A stretch of 64,000 nt of DNA from CAZPQK01 sp964588695 (GTDB lineage: Bacteria; Krumholzibacteriota; Krumholzibacteriia; WVZY01; JAKEHA01), in NCBI GenBank assembly GCA_964588695.1, contig CAZPQK010000001.1, positions 124,001 through 188,000 on the forward strand, written 5' to 3'. The notes under the pieces are model-generated. The model was not told the DNA's origin and made no database searches. It worked only from the letters and a program-made list of their open reading frames with translations. Positions 16,936-26,079 of the stretch are shown here, piece by piece (position 1 is the first letter of the stretch; every line of letters starts with the position of its first letter). The translations under genes and the position numbers were made by a program.

Positions 16936-17852
16936 GATAGTTCCGCCAGCGCTCGCGCCAAACGCTCGATGGTTAGTGGCGCGCTGCCTTCGTAATGGTT
17001 GTTGACGTTTACGTAAACTTTTATGTTCTGCGAGGCCAAATGATTGACCATTCGCGCAGCGTGATCAACTCCGCGGTCCTGGGGCGCGACAATCTGGTGC
17101 CACTTCTTATTGGTCAGCTTTTCAATGCCAGCGCGATCGGGCCCGTGAAGTCGCAGGACAACACGGTCGTTGGTTACCGAATCGGCGTTATTCGCCAATA
17201 CTTTCGCCGCCGACGGCATGTGATAACCATCAAGGTATACATGCGACACATTGTGATGACGAAGCATCGCGAAGTACTCCGCCGTTAAAAACTCGCCGTT
17301 GCGAATCTCTACTCCCCAACGCGTGTCCCCGGGGAGCTTTTCCAAAAACCCAGACAACGCTTCGACAAAGGCCGACCGCGATGGGGCTTTGCTGCGATTC
17401 AGGTACTCAAACTGTAACATCACCATTGCAACCCGCGGCAACAACGGACGCAGCGTATGGAGAAACTGGTCGACCAGCCGTTCGCTAAAGAGATGTGGGT
17501 TTGGCCGGTTTGCCCAGTCGCGATAGTTGGGAGGTTGCTTGCCGTAAAAGTGGGTAAGCGTTAACGCATTGGGAGCCTTAACCGTAAACTCGAAGTCGCT
17601 TGGAACGCTTAGCAGATAGGTTTCCACCGTCTGTGGGTCGGGAAGTTTGGGGCCCGCGTCCCCGGGGAACAGGCTCCAGAACCACTGGTCGACCTCCACA
17701 GTGTTGTACCGGGCGGCGTAGTCGACCAGATAGTCGTCCTTGTGATACTTGCGACCTGCCTGATAAACCAAACCTTTCCAGGAGTCATACTTCCAGGAAC
17801 AAGTTCCGATTCGAACCCGATCCCGAAGATGTTCCGGCAGCACAACCGCCAC
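16932..17852 (-). CDS. DUF72 family protein
   Basis: DUF72 (YecE-like) proteins adopt a TIM-barrel-like fold; no reaction is established. The 306-residue protein has IGTCSWKYDSWKGLVY near the N-terminus, YNTVEVDQWFWS, the central RWGVEIRNGEF strand and VYVNVNNHYEGSAP at the end, all typical for the family. A long internal segment carries PDPQTVETYLLSVPSDFEFTVKAP-type text, again characteristic. Its start follows the stop of the upstream membrane-protein gene without a gap, and its end overlaps the HAD gene, so it belongs to the long minus-strand unit. Assignment to the family is firm, the function open. Confidence 0.92.
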   Translation of the reverse strand: MAVVLPEHLRDRVRIGTCSWKYDSWKGLVYQAGRKYHKDDYLVDYAARYNTVEVDQWFWSLFPGDAGPKLPDPQTVETYLLSVPSDFEFTVKAPNALTLTHFYGKQPPNYRDWANRPNPHLFSERLVDQFLHTLRPLLPRVAMVMLQFEYLNRSKAPSRSAFVEALSGFLEKLPGDTRWGVEIRNGEFLTAEYFAMLRHHNVSHVYLDGYHMPSAAKVLANNADSVTNDRVVLRLHGPDRAGIEKLTNKKWHQIVAPQDRGVDHAARMVNHLASQNIKVYVNVNNHYEGSAPLTIERLARALAELS

Positions 17853-18332
17853 TTACGAGCCAGCAGTTTTCCACTCGGGGCCAAGGAATTCCCGAGCGAT
17901 AGATTCCCATGTCGACAAACGCGGAAAGTGACGCACCAGCAGGTAAAGTGAAATAAGCGCGAGTATCACGAAGTCCATGTAGTTTCGGGTGAGAAAGTAC
18001 AGTGCCAGTCCCATAATCGCTGGGCCTTCGGCCAGAGCCATCGTCACCACGTTGGCTGAATTCAGGCGACCCACTAACGCTCCCATGTTATTGGGTTTGT
18101 TCACGCGAAGAATCTGCGACTTCACCAACGGCACCACAAATATCACACTAAGCCCAACCACGAACATCACCAGGCGCACCACCGGCGAACTAGTAAGCGG
18201 CTCGCCGCCTGCGCGTTTCAACAGTTCCACCACAATCAGGTAGACAACCACGGTACCCATCATTGAGCCAGCAATGATGGCGGCCTGTCGATAGGCGTTT
18301 GACAACTGTTGACGCGGGTCAGACGCGGTCAC
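17853..18332 (-). CDS. small integral membrane protein
   Basis: A 159-residue membrane protein with about four hydrophobic segments (near residues 15-35, 50-70, 95-115 and 118-135 from the chosen start). The GTG start is supported by AAGGAG six bases upstream; a reading frame 55 codons longer would overlap the DUF2007 gene and begins with low-complexity sequence unlike a membrane protein. I recognise no family. It lies ten bases after the DUF2007/zinc-ribbon gene and is followed at once by DUF72. It could be a partner of the preceding protein, whose zinc ribbon is interrupted by a hydrophobic amphipathic segment, but this is only a positional guess. Confidence 0.78.
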   Translation of the reverse strand: MTASDPRQQLSNAYRQAAIIAGSMMGTVVVYLIVVELLKRAGGEPLTSSPVVRLVMFVVGLSVIFVVPLVKSQILRVNKPNNMGALVGRLNSANVVTMALAEGPAIMGLALYFLTRNYMDFVILALISLYLLVRHFPRLSTWESIAREFLGPEWKTAGS

Positions 18333-18342
18333 TGTCGACTCC

Positions 18343-18792
18343 TTAGTGTGACGGGTGGTTGTCGCGGTCGGTCCAGCGGTAACCGCAGGTCTTGCACAAC
18401 CACCACCGTCGCGGCGCCCAGGGAATGAACGCCAATTTCCAGGCAATGTAGGCCGCCGCGCGGATGAAGTGTTGCAGTGGGTGATGGTAAACGTCAAAAG
18501 ACCGACACGACGGACAGATCATGTCGTCTTGAGCGTCGTCGGGAACTTCGTCTTTGTCGGCTACAACTACAAGACGTGGTTGCGGGCGGAGAATGTCGCG
18601 CGCGGCCGCGACGTAGTCGGTGGGAACTTTAAGTTTCACACCACCGATTGCATTAGAGAAAAGCCAGTTTGCCTGCACGACATGCTCGTCGGCGACAATA
18701 CACACAATGCCTGCCGCCTCCAGTCGAGCCTTGGCTAGGTGAGCCTGTATGGGTTGACTGAAGGTGGCGATGGTGACGAGATCGTTAGACAT
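18343..18792 (-). CDS. DUF2007 protein with C-terminal zinc ribbon
   Basis: A 149-residue protein with two parts. Residues 1-80 match the DUF2007 pattern (LVTIATFSQPIQAHLAKARLEAAGI and GGVKLKVPTDYVAAARDIL), a small ferredoxin-like domain thought to act in signalling. The C-terminus holds a zinc ribbon split into CPSC and CKTC, separated by about 45 residues rich in aromatic amino acids (AYIAWKLAFIPWAPRRWWL) that could contact the membrane. The ATG has AAGGGAG seven bases upstream; the frame extends 19 codons further but lacks a site there. It is followed by a small membrane-protein gene. The function is unknown. Confidence 0.82.
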   Translation of the reverse strand: MSNDLVTIATFSQPIQAHLAKARLEAAGIVCIVADEHVVQANWLFSNAIGGVKLKVPTDYVAAARDILRPQPRLVVVADKDEVPDDAQDDMICPSCRSFDVYHHPLQHFIRAAAYIAWKLAFIPWAPRRWWLCKTCGYRWTDRDNHPSH

Positions 18793-18858
18793 TGTCGCTC
18801 CCTTCGCAAGCTTCACCTTAATACTACGCTTGGGTGCTGTTGGGTGCAACCTAAAGGG

Positions 18859-19686
18859 TTAACTGGGCAGCAGTCGCATCGCCCCCGCAAAACGCCCCGC
18901 TCGGCCTTCTTCGGCACGATGGGAAAACAACCTGTCGACGTGACACGACGTGCACCACTCGGCGACTCGAATCTGAGTGTCTGGAACGCCCGCCTGGTTA
19001 AGCAACAACCGATTGGCCGCCCACAAGTCGAGGTATTTGTGATCTTCATTGGCGGCGGGCTCAAAACTTCCGGCCGAGGCAAAGTCGGGCGCGGAGAATA
19101 CTTCGTCGGCGATCTCGGTATGATCGGCATAAAACGCCTCAATCACCTCGGGACCAACTTCGTAGCAACAAGGCCCAATCGAAGGGCCAATCCAACAGTG
19201 CATGTCGCGTGGGTTACTGTCGTAGCTCCGGGTCATGGCAGCGACAACTTCGCCAACAATGTTGGCGTGTGTTCCCCTCCAGCCCGCGTGTGCCATTGCG
19301 ATGGCGCGCCGTTCGGGATCGGTGACGCCGACCGCGACACAGTCGGCGGTTAAAATGGCTAGCGCAACGTCACATCGGTTGGTGATCAACGCGTCGGCTT
19401 CGGGTTGTTGAGCAACGTCTTCGAGTTCGTTTATTTCGTGAACCGCTCGGCCGTGCACCTGACGAACCAACGCCAGACATTCAGGCCGAACGCCGAGCGC
19501 AACCGCAAGCCGTTCGCGGTTGCTGCGCATTTTGTGGGTCGGAACCGTATGCGACGAACAGTCAAACGAACCGCCTTCGCCGTCGGCACGTCCGGTTACG
19601 GCCGTGACCACACCCAAAGATTCCACGTCGGGAAAGTGAAATCGAGGTAGAGATTCGTCGGGATGGGCCTGCATTCTATATTCCAT
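18859..19686 (-). CDS. YfiH/laccase-domain protein (purine nucleoside phosphorylase-type)
   Basis: A member of the PgeF/YfiH family, formerly called multicopper polyphenol oxidases; characterised relatives act on purine nucleosides or edit the cell wall. The likely zinc ligands are seen as RQVHGR, LTADCVAV and AHAGWRGT, and GPSIGPCCYEVG is the family's other conserved segment. From the ATG chosen it has 275 residues, normal for the family; an ATG 21 codons upstream is an alternative. No strong ribosome-binding site is visible for either. The 210 bases between this start and the ABC ATPase gene hold no gene that I can support. Confidence 0.9.
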   Translation of the reverse strand: MEYRMQAHPDESLPRFHFPDVESLGVVTAVTGRADGEGGSFDCSSHTVPTHKMRSNRERLAVALGVRPECLALVRQVHGRAVHEINELEDVAQQPEADALITNRCDVALAILTADCVAVGVTDPERRAIAMAHAGWRGTHANIVGEVVAAMTRSYDSNPRDMHCWIGPSIGPCCYEVGPEVIEAFYADHTEIADEVFSAPDFASAGSFEPAANEDHKYLDLWAANRLLLNQAGVPDTQIRVAEWCTSCHVDRLFSHRAEEGRAGRFAGAMRLLPS

Positions 19687-19896
19687 CGTTGGGACTTTAA
19701 CCACTTTAGTTGTTGTTCTACACTGCCAGTCTACGACCATGACGGCCACGGGTCAAACGTCGCCGAGTAGTGTTCCGGCAAGAATGGTGCTGGTGTGGTT
19801 CGCGGGTTGTCGGCCGTGACGTCACCCGATAAACGGTCCGGTTACCGTTTGCCGCCAATGCAGTACGTCGGGTTTCGCGTCGTCGAAGAATAGACG

Positions 19897-21432
19897 TTAG
19901 TCGATGTAGCCAAGTCGGGCGCGTAATCGGCGCGCATCCAAGGCGCGCGGAACCACGTCGATTCCGTGCCGTGAATGCAGTTCGGCCTGTAGTTGTAGAA
20001 TCAGCGGCGTCCACGGTGCGGGCCAGGCGCCCGGGTCACTAGCGGGGCGAGCCGACTGGGCGCTTCCGTCGGAGTCGATGACCACGACGCGATCGCAAAC
20101 TCGAGCAAGAAAATCCGTGTCGTGGCTTGCAATCGCGATACCCGCGCCATCGCGTCGCCATTGCGTCACAATATCAACTAGCTGATCGGCGCCGTAACGG
20201 TCCAGACAAGACGTCGGTTCGTCCAGCGCAATCAAGTTGGGCCGCAACGTGTGCGCGATCGCTAACGCTACCCGTCGCATTTCTCCGAGCGAAAGATCCT
20301 GCGGGTTGTTGGCCATCACGCGATCCGGCGCCAAGCCAACGGCGACCAGCGCGGCCCGTGATTGCTCCTCGACGTTATCGACGCGACGGTGGCGACGCAA
20401 GCCGAACGCAAGTTCGTCCGCAACGGACTCGGTAAAAAACATATCTTCGGGACTTTGCACCAGCAAAAACGGGCGCGCGTTATCAGCCCAGTCAACTTTA
20501 CCCTGTTTGGAGTCTCGCGCACCGGTTAGCAAATGCAGCAACATTGACTTTCCGCTGCCGTTGCTCCCAACGATGCCCACACACTCGCCCGCACTAACCG
20601 TCAGGTTCGCCACCGTTAACCGGTGTCCTTGTGCGTGGTAGTAGAACGTCGCGTCGGTGATCGCGACAAGCCGTCCACCCGGGCTTTCCCGGTGTTCGAC
20701 TGGAGGTGTGGGTACTCGCCCGGCGAGTCTCTCAGCAATCCGGATCAGCGACTCGTACGCCGGAAGATCCAACTGCTCGGCGATGCGTTCCAAAGCCGTG
20801 GCAAACACCGGCGGGATTTGTGCGTCACTCGTGCCAACGTCGGTGGTTTCAAATACGCTCACCCCTCCGTCGGCAATGCACCACCACGTCGACGCAAACG
20901 CAATTCCTTCGCGGCTGTGCGCGGCCCACACCACCGCGCTTCCCTGCTGGCTAAGCTCGCGAGCAACCGCCACACAGGCCCGATGGGCATCCGGATCGAG
21001 ATACGCGGCAGGTTCGTCTAAAAGTAGAACATCCGGAGCGGCTACCCACGCGCTGGCAATCGCGAGCCGCTGTTTTTCGCCGCCGGAAAGTTCGTGAGGG
21101 TTGCGGTCGAGCAGGAGCTGTAGCCGAAAGCGGTCAACCGCTTGGCTAATTCTCTGCTGCGCGACGTCGTCGTTCGTCTGAGTTGATACGGAAACACTAA
21201 GTTCGGCCAGTACCGTTCCGGCAACAAACTGATTGTCCGGTTCCTGCAATACAAAAAACACACGCTTGCTCTGCAGGCGTGCTTGACTTGCAATCGTGCG
21301 TAACAAGACGGTCTTGCCCGCACCATTGGTGCCCAAAAGCCCCACCCAATCACCAGCTTTGAGGCGCAGCGTTACATCCCGAAGGATCGTGCGATCGCCC
21401 GCAGTGACATCAACACTGTCCAGGAAGATCAT
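19897..21432 (-). CDS. duplicated CbiO/EcfA-type ABC ATPase
   Basis: One polypeptide of 511 residues holding two ABC ATPase domains. Domain 1 has Walker A GTNGAGKT (34-41), signature LSGGEKQR and Walker B VLLLDEP; domain 2 has GSNGSGKS, a changed signature LSLGEMRR and LIALDEP. The layout resembles fused ECF/CbiO energising subunits for cobalt, nickel or vitamin uptake. No T- or S-component (EcfT, CbiM/Q) is next to it. The start overlaps the lipoprotein gene by four bases (ATGA), and larC lies just upstream, so a role in nickel or cobalt uptake for the Lar cofactor is attractive but unproven. Domain 2 may hydrolyse ATP less well because of its signature. Confidence 0.88.
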   Translation of the reverse strand: MIFLDSVDVTAGDRTILRDVTLRLKAGDWVGLLGTNGAGKTVLLRTIASQARLQSKRVFFVLQEPDNQFVAGTVLAELSVSVSTQTNDDVAQQRISQAVDRFRLQLLLDRNPHELSGGEKQRLAIASAWVAAPDVLLLDEPAAYLDPDAHRACVAVARELSQQGSAVVWAAHSREGIAFASTWWCIADGGVSVFETTDVGTSDAQIPPVFATALERIAEQLDLPAYESLIRIAERLAGRVPTPPVEHRESPGGRLVAITDATFYYHAQGHRLTVANLTVSAGECVGIVGSNGSGKSMLLHLLTGARDSKQGKVDWADNARPFLLVQSPEDMFFTESVADELAFGLRRHRRVDNVEEQSRAALVAVGLAPDRVMANNPQDLSLGEMRRVALAIAHTLRPNLIALDEPTSCLDRYGADQLVDIVTQWRRDGAGIAIASHDTDFLARVCDRVVVIDSDGSAQSARPASDPGAWPAPWTPLILQLQAELHSRHGIDVVPRALDARRLRARLGYID

Positions 21433-22175
21433 TTCTGCGCCAGCGCGTCCAGGCGTTGGCGGGCGCGAGTCGCCCACTCGCTGTCGGGATCAATTTCAAG
21501 GTAGCGTTGCCACGCGGAAATTGCAGACGAAACCTCACCCATTTTCTCCAAGGCGGAGGCCAGCGAATACTGAGCTTTTCGATGTCGTGGCGCAAGATCG
21601 AGGGTCTTGCGAAAGGCTCTGACCGCGGCCGGATAGGCCTCGCGATAATAGTGCGCGTTGCCCAACGCGTAGCGGTATTCGACGTTGTCGCGCTGTAGTG
21701 TCGCCGCGCGCTCCAATTCCTGGACCGCGCGGTCATACGACTTCATTCGCTGCAATGTAACCCCCAGATGATAGTGCGCGTCGGCAAAATCCGGGTACAG
21801 CTTGATTGCCTCATCGAAAGAGGAAACGGCGTCGAGGTACGCGCCACGGTCAACTTGCGCGATGCCTTCGTTGTTCAGCACTCGCGCGCGTTCGCGGCCG
21901 CGCAAACGAGTGTAATTCTCGGGCTGAAGGGGAACCCGGACTACCGACGCGGAGTCGGGTTGCGACCGCGGATTCATTTCGTTGAACCGGCGGATGCGTT
22001 TTTCGCCGTCGGGGTGGCCGTAGTAGCGCTCGGATAGCTCTTCCAGAGTCTCGCCGGACGCGACTTTGTGTTCAACCACGCGAACGTCGGGGCCATCGTC
22101 GCGATAGCTGGTGCACCCGGCAACAAACAGCGCCGCAACAACTATAACGGCGAAGCTTAGTCGGCGGAATTCCAC
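21429..22175 (-). CDS. LysM and TPR lipoprotein
   Basis: A predicted lipoprotein of 248 residues. The GTG start is chosen because AGGTGGTG precedes it and because it puts a short basic N-terminus before the hydrophobic stretch ending in the lipobox FVAGC. Residues of about 35-75 form a LysM-like peptidoglycan-binding domain (VASGETLEELSERYYG). The remainder holds about four TPR units with the usual alternation (ADAHYHLGVTLQRMKSYDRA, EYRYALGNAHYYREAYPAA). It would sit at the outer or inner membrane facing the cell wall. It overlaps larC by 19 bases and the ABC gene by four, so expression is coupled to both. Confidence 0.85.
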   Translation of the reverse strand: MEFRRLSFAVIVVAALFVAGCTSYRDDGPDVRVVEHKVASGETLEELSERYYGHPDGEKRIRRFNEMNPRSQPDSASVVRVPLQPENYTRLRGRERARVLNNEGIAQVDRGAYLDAVSSFDEAIKLYPDFADAHYHLGVTLQRMKSYDRAVQELERAATLQRDNVEYRYALGNAHYYREAYPAAVRAFRKTLDLAPRHRKAQYSLASALEKMGEVSSAISAWQRYLEIDPDSEWATRARQRLDALAQK

Positions 22176-23323
22176 AACGACACCACCTGCCGGTACACAT
22201 CCATTAGCGGAACGCCCGCAGCTTCTGCCAGTCGGGCACAACTGTCGAACTCTGGACTAACTCTTTCGGTTCCGTCCGGTAACGTCGCAACCTTGACGTC
22301 GGCCGTACCCCAGCTGGTTTCGACCTGCTCCTGCCGTCGTTCCAACTCCCAGCGCGATTCCTCACGCCAGCGCACGCCGAGGGTTGTAGTTTCGCGAAAC
22401 AACATTTCGGTCAGTTCAGGAACGCTTGCCGTTTCGGAAACCACAGTGATCAATGTGCCCGGGCGATTCTTTTTCATATGTGCCGGCGCAAAAAACACGT
22501 CGAGTGCGCCCTGTCCCAGAAGCGCCTCCATCGCATGGCCCAACGCTTCGCCGCTGGCATCATCGACGGTGCATTCGAGCACCGCGATTCGACGCGCCGA
22601 AACATCCGCACCAAGTTTTACAACACGCAAAACGTTAGCGACATCGGCGGGATCGCGCGTGCCTGCGCCGTATCCCACTGGCCCCAACACAAGCGAAGCA
22701 CCTCGCGGCAACGGTTCAAACCCCGCCGCGAGAATGGCTGCGCCGGTTGGAGTAACCAGCTCCATTTCGCGGCCGGTAAACTCAGTCCGATGCCCATTAA
22801 GCAATTCCACGGTTGCCGGAACGGGTACGGGAATTGTGCCGTGCGCGCTAGTCGTTGTTCCGGTGCCCAGCCGGATCGAAGTGTAGTAGCCACCGCGCAC
22901 ACCCAACAAGTCGCAGGCAAGATGAAACCCGACAATGTCCATAATGGCATCGCGCGCGCCCACTTCGTGAAAATGTACTTTTTCAACCGAAGTTCCGTGG
23001 ACTTTTGCTTCGGCCATTGCCAGTCGGGTGAAAGTCTGGCGTGCACCTTCTTTTACTGTGTCGGCAATGTCGGATTGATCGATGATCGCAACAACATCGC
23101 TAAGCCCGCGATGCACATGCTCGTGGGGAAAGTCTGCAGTGACTTTGGTGGCGGCAAACGCGCCACGCCTTACCGACTCGACGCTAAAGTTCATGTCGGC
23201 AAGCGCCGGAACTTTAAGCAATTGACCGCGTAGCTGGTCGGCGTCGACCCCAAGGTCGATTAACGCGCCCAGGAACATGTCGCCACTAGCACCGGCAAAT
23301 GGGTCAACTAACAGGCGGTTCAT
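22157..23323 (-). CDS. larC: nickel-pincer cofactor nickel insertase LarC
   Basis: LarC inserts nickel into pyridinium-3,5-bisthiocarboxylic acid mononucleotide, the last step of nickel-pincer nucleotide synthesis for lactate racemase and related enzymes. The 388-residue protein has LLVDPFAGASGDMFLGALIDLG at the N-terminus, VHFHEVGARDAIMDIVG with clustered His and Asp, and AHMKKNRPGTLITV in the C-terminal half, so it is the full-length rather than the frameshifted two-part form. Its start overlaps larB by four bases. LarA and LarE are not in the window. The downstream ABC ATPase may supply metal, which is inference. Confidence 0.94.
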   Translation of the reverse strand: MNRLLVDPFAGASGDMFLGALIDLGVDADQLRGQLLKVPALADMNFSVESVRRGAFAATKVTADFPHEHVHRGLSDVVAIIDQSDIADTVKEGARQTFTRLAMAEAKVHGTSVEKVHFHEVGARDAIMDIVGFHLACDLLGVRGGYYTSIRLGTGTTTSAHGTIPVPVPATVELLNGHRTEFTGREMELVTPTGAAILAAGFEPLPRGASLVLGPVGYGAGTRDPADVANVLRVVKLGADVSARRIAVLECTVDDASGEALGHAMEALLGQGALDVFFAPAHMKKNRPGTLITVVSETASVPELTEMLFRETTTLGVRWREESRWELERRQEQVETSWGTADVKVATLPDGTERVSPEFDSCARLAEAAGVPLMDVYRQVVSLWNSAD

Positions 23324-24099
23324 GGCTTCTCGCTGTGATCACTGGCAGGTTGATAGATGCGGCGTACGATCATCGCCGCCGCGCACCCAGCGCCAAAACC
23401 ATTGTCGATGTTCACGACGGTTACCCCGGCCGCACAGCTGGTCATCATTCCCAGCAACGCGGCCAGGCCGCCAAAACTGGCGCCGTAGCCAATACTGGTC
23501 GGGACCGCGATTACCGGCCGCGCGGCGAATCCAGCAATTACGCTGGCCAGCGCGCCCTCCATTCCGGCGACCACAACGATCACGTCGACATCGTCAAGTC
23601 GCTGCCGGTTTGCTTCCAACCGATGCACGCCAGCAACGCCGACGTCAAAAATCCGGTCGACGTCGCAACCAAACAAGTGCAGCGTCTGCGCCGCCTCCTC
23701 CGCAACCGGGATGTCGGTGGTTCCTGCCGTTACCACTCCGACGCGACCGAGCCGCGGTTGCGGACTGGCTTCGCGCACAAACAGTCGCGATGTTTCGTCG
23801 TAGTTACCGTCGGGGAAATTCTGCTTTAACAGGTCACCCACGATGCTGTCGATGCGGGTGACCAGCAGGTTTGCGTCGCGTTCGACAATCGAAGTGGCGA
23901 TGGCCAAAATCTGTTCGGGAGTCTTGCTTTGTCCAAACACGACTTCGGGAAACCCGGTACGGAGTCCGCGATGATGGTCGACTTTGGCAAACCCCAGATC
24001 CTGAAACGGAAGGTCGCGAAGCTCCTGTAAAGCTTCTTCCTCAGAAAGTTTTCCGTCGCGAAACGCGCGGAGCAATTGCGTTAAGTTGTTAATGTCCAC
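23320..24099 (-). CDS. larB: nickel-pincer cofactor carboxylase LarB
   Basis: LarB carboxylates nicotinic acid adenine dinucleotide and hydrolyses the phosphoanhydride, the first step of nickel-pincer cofactor synthesis. Its C-terminal two thirds resemble PurE (AIR carboxylase): GRVGVVTAGTTDIPVAEEAA, then DVIVVVAGMEGALASVIAG and PTSIGYGASFGG. A cysteine in MTSCAAGVTVVNIDNGFGAG fits the conserved active-site segment. The N-terminal 60 residues are the helical region typical of LarB. It overlaps larC by four bases and follows dus by six, forming one transcription unit. Length (259) is normal. Confidence 0.94.
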   Translation of the reverse strand: MDINNLTQLLRAFRDGKLSEEEALQELRDLPFQDLGFAKVDHHRGLRTGFPEVVFGQSKTPEQILAIATSIVERDANLLVTRIDSIVGDLLKQNFPDGNYDETSRLFVREASPQPRLGRVGVVTAGTTDIPVAEEAAQTLHLFGCDVDRIFDVGVAGVHRLEANRQRLDDVDVIVVVAGMEGALASVIAGFAARPVIAVPTSIGYGASFGGLAALLGMMTSCAAGVTVVNIDNGFGAGCAAAMIVRRIYQPASDHSEKP

Positions 24100-24105
24100 G
24101 GGAGA

Positions 24106-25131
24106 TTACAGCTGGTTGCGCTGCAGGTAAGCACCGAGTGTGTCTTCCAACTCGGTTAACGAAGTAATGCGCATGATTTCACCGCGCAACTCACGCGCTT
24201 CGGGAAGGTCTTTTAAGTACGCGGCCATTACGCGTCGCGTCCCTACCACACCGCCGGGCTCGCCTTCGTTCTTAACTGCGTCGCGCACTTGAGCAAGCAG
24301 CACGTTAATACGTTCGCGTGGCGAAGCTGGCTGGAACGTGACGCCATCGAGTTTGTTTTTGACTTCTTGAAAGATCCACGGGTTTCCGATCGCGCCGCGG
24401 CCAATCATCACGGCATCACACTTAGTGTGCTCGTACATGCGAACGACGTCGTCGGCAGTCCGAACGTCGCCGTTGCCCACAACCGGGATTTCGACCTCGT
24501 CTTTAGCTTCGCAAATCAGGTCCCAATTGGCCTCGCCAGAGAAGCCCTGCTTGCGCGTGCGCGCATGCACAGCCAACATGCTTACGCCTGCGTCTTCGAT
24601 GGTGCGACTGATCTCACGGATCATGGTGCCGCTGGGCTTGTCCCACCCCGCTCGGATCTTGGCAGAAACCGGAACGTTGCTACGCGCGACCACCTTCTCG
24701 CAAATCTTGCCCAATAACCTGAGGTCACGAAGCAGCCCCGACCCTCCGTTGCGGTTAACGATCTTCTTAACCGGACACCCGAAGTTCATGTCGATATATT
24801 GCGGACGCGGTTCCAGGTCGGATAGGCGTGCGGCCGTCTCTGCCATGCGGTCGGGATCGGCGCCGAATATTTGAAGCGACAGAGGTTGTTCGTTCATGTC
24901 GAGTCCCGTGATCGCGCGCACGTCCTTTTCCTTGCCGCGGGTCAACGCGTCAGAACTAATCATCTCGGTCACCACCATCTCGGCGCCGCGTTCCAAGCAA
25001 ACTCTACGAAACGGAGCGTCGGTAATCCCACACAGCGGCGCGAGCACCACGCGCGCACCGTTAGGCAAACCGGGGAGCCGGGATGCGCGCGGTTCGGTGA
25101 CGGTTGTGGCTGCATTTGGATCGACAATCAT
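24106..25131 (-). CDS. dusB: tRNA-dihydrouridine synthase (Dus)
   Basis: An FMN enzyme that reduces uridine to dihydrouridine in the D-loop of tRNAs. The 341-residue protein has VLAPLCGITDAPFRRVC at the N-terminus, the catalytic cysteine motif NFGCPVKKIVNRNGGSGLL, IRAGWDKPS and GNGDVRTADDV followed by MIGRGAIGNPW, as in DusB-type enzymes. The C-terminal helical domain is present. It is the first gene of the long minus-strand unit that continues with larB and larC. The ribosome-binding site is weak. The exact modified position (DusB versus another branch) cannot be decided from motifs alone. Confidence 0.93.
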   Translation of the reverse strand: MIVDPNAATTVTEPRASRLPGLPNGARVVLAPLCGITDAPFRRVCLERGAEMVVTEMISSDALTRGKEKDVRAITGLDMNEQPLSLQIFGADPDRMAETAARLSDLEPRPQYIDMNFGCPVKKIVNRNGGSGLLRDLRLLGKICEKVVARSNVPVSAKIRAGWDKPSGTMIREISRTIEDAGVSMLAVHARTRKQGFSGEANWDLICEAKDEVEIPVVGNGDVRTADDVVRMYEHTKCDAVMIGRGAIGNPWIFQEVKNKLDGVTFQPASPRERINVLLAQVRDAVKNEGEPGGVVGTRRVMAAYLKDLPEARELRGEIMRITSLTELEDTLGAYLQRNQL

Positions 25132-25212
25132 GGCGACATGATAGCCATTAAGTTATGTGAAATCAAGCACTAACGCTTGATCGCGTCTAAGCCTTGGCCT
25201 ATCTTTAGACGG

Positions 25213-26079
25213 ATGGACACAACCACCGAGACCGTAAGAATCCCGTTCGCTGATGACGTTATATGGGGCGACCTGTACCTTCCCGAACCGGTCGAGGCCA
25301 AACGTGTTGTGGTGTTGTGTCACGGCTTTAAAGGCTACCGCCGTTGGGGATTCATTCCCGACGTCGCGGAAGCGTTGCGTGCCTCGGGAGCCGCGGCCCT
25401 GGCGATTGACTTTTCGCTTAACGGAACACCGTACGCGGCCGGCGCTACCGACAATCAGTCGGAACCGGTTGCCTATGTCGACCCCGATCGCTTTGCGCGC
25501 AACACGATCGCTCGGGAGTGCGCCGAGCTCGGCCAGGTGATCGATTGGATTGGCGACAACAAACTCGATGGCGTCGCCGCGGGCGCAGCGATTGGCTTGT
25601 GGGGGCACAGCCGCGGGGGGATGTCAGTGCTGCTTAACGCGCTAGCCGACAAACCGATTCGATCGGTGGTCACATGGTCGGCAACAGCGCACCCAAATTT
25701 CTACACCGACCGACAAAAACAACGGTGGCGCAACGAAGGCGGGTATCGGTTTACCGACCGGCGACTGGGTATCGACCTCGCTTTGGGAATCGACTACTTG
25801 CACGACCTGGAAGCCAACGACGACAATTACAACATGGCCGAGCGCGCCGGTGAGTTGACTGTTCCCCACCTGATCGTGCACGGCCAAAGCGACCTGGTGA
25901 TTCCGGTGGCCGACGCGGAGCGGTTATATATGACCCCAACACTAAAGGCCGACAAAAAGTTTTTGCGACTGTTTACCGGACACACGTTCGGAATCGAAGG
26001 GCAGGATCCGGAGCCGCTTCGCAACGCGATTCGCGGTACGGTAGAATGGTTCGACGAATACTTGGGAGAGAAACAATGA
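25213..26079 (+). CDS. alpha/beta hydrolase (dienelactone hydrolase-like)
   Basis: A soluble alpha/beta hydrolase of 288 residues. After the first strands comes VVVLCHGFKGYRRWGF (oxyanion region), then the nucleophile elbow LWGHSRGGMS, the acid HGQSDLVIPV and the histidine GHTFG, so the triad is complete. The ATG chosen begins with a region typical for esterases acting on small esters; a TTG 12 codons upstream is the alternative. The gene is divergent from dus and ends in an ATGA overlap with the next gene. It may act on a peptide or acyl ester, but the substrate is not evident. Confidence 0.88.
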   Translation: MDTTTETVRIPFADDVIWGDLYLPEPVEAKRVVVLCHGFKGYRRWGFIPDVAEALRASGAAALAIDFSLNGTPYAAGATDNQSEPVAYVDPDRFARNTIARECAELGQVIDWIGDNKLDGVAAGAAIGLWGHSRGGMSVLLNALADKPIRSVVTWSATAHPNFYTDRQKQRWRNEGGYRFTDRRLGIDLALGIDYLHDLEANDDNYNMAERAGELTVPHLIVHGQSDLVIPVADAERLYMTPTLKADKKFLRLFTGHTFGIEGQDPEPLRNAIRGTVEWFDEYLGEKQ

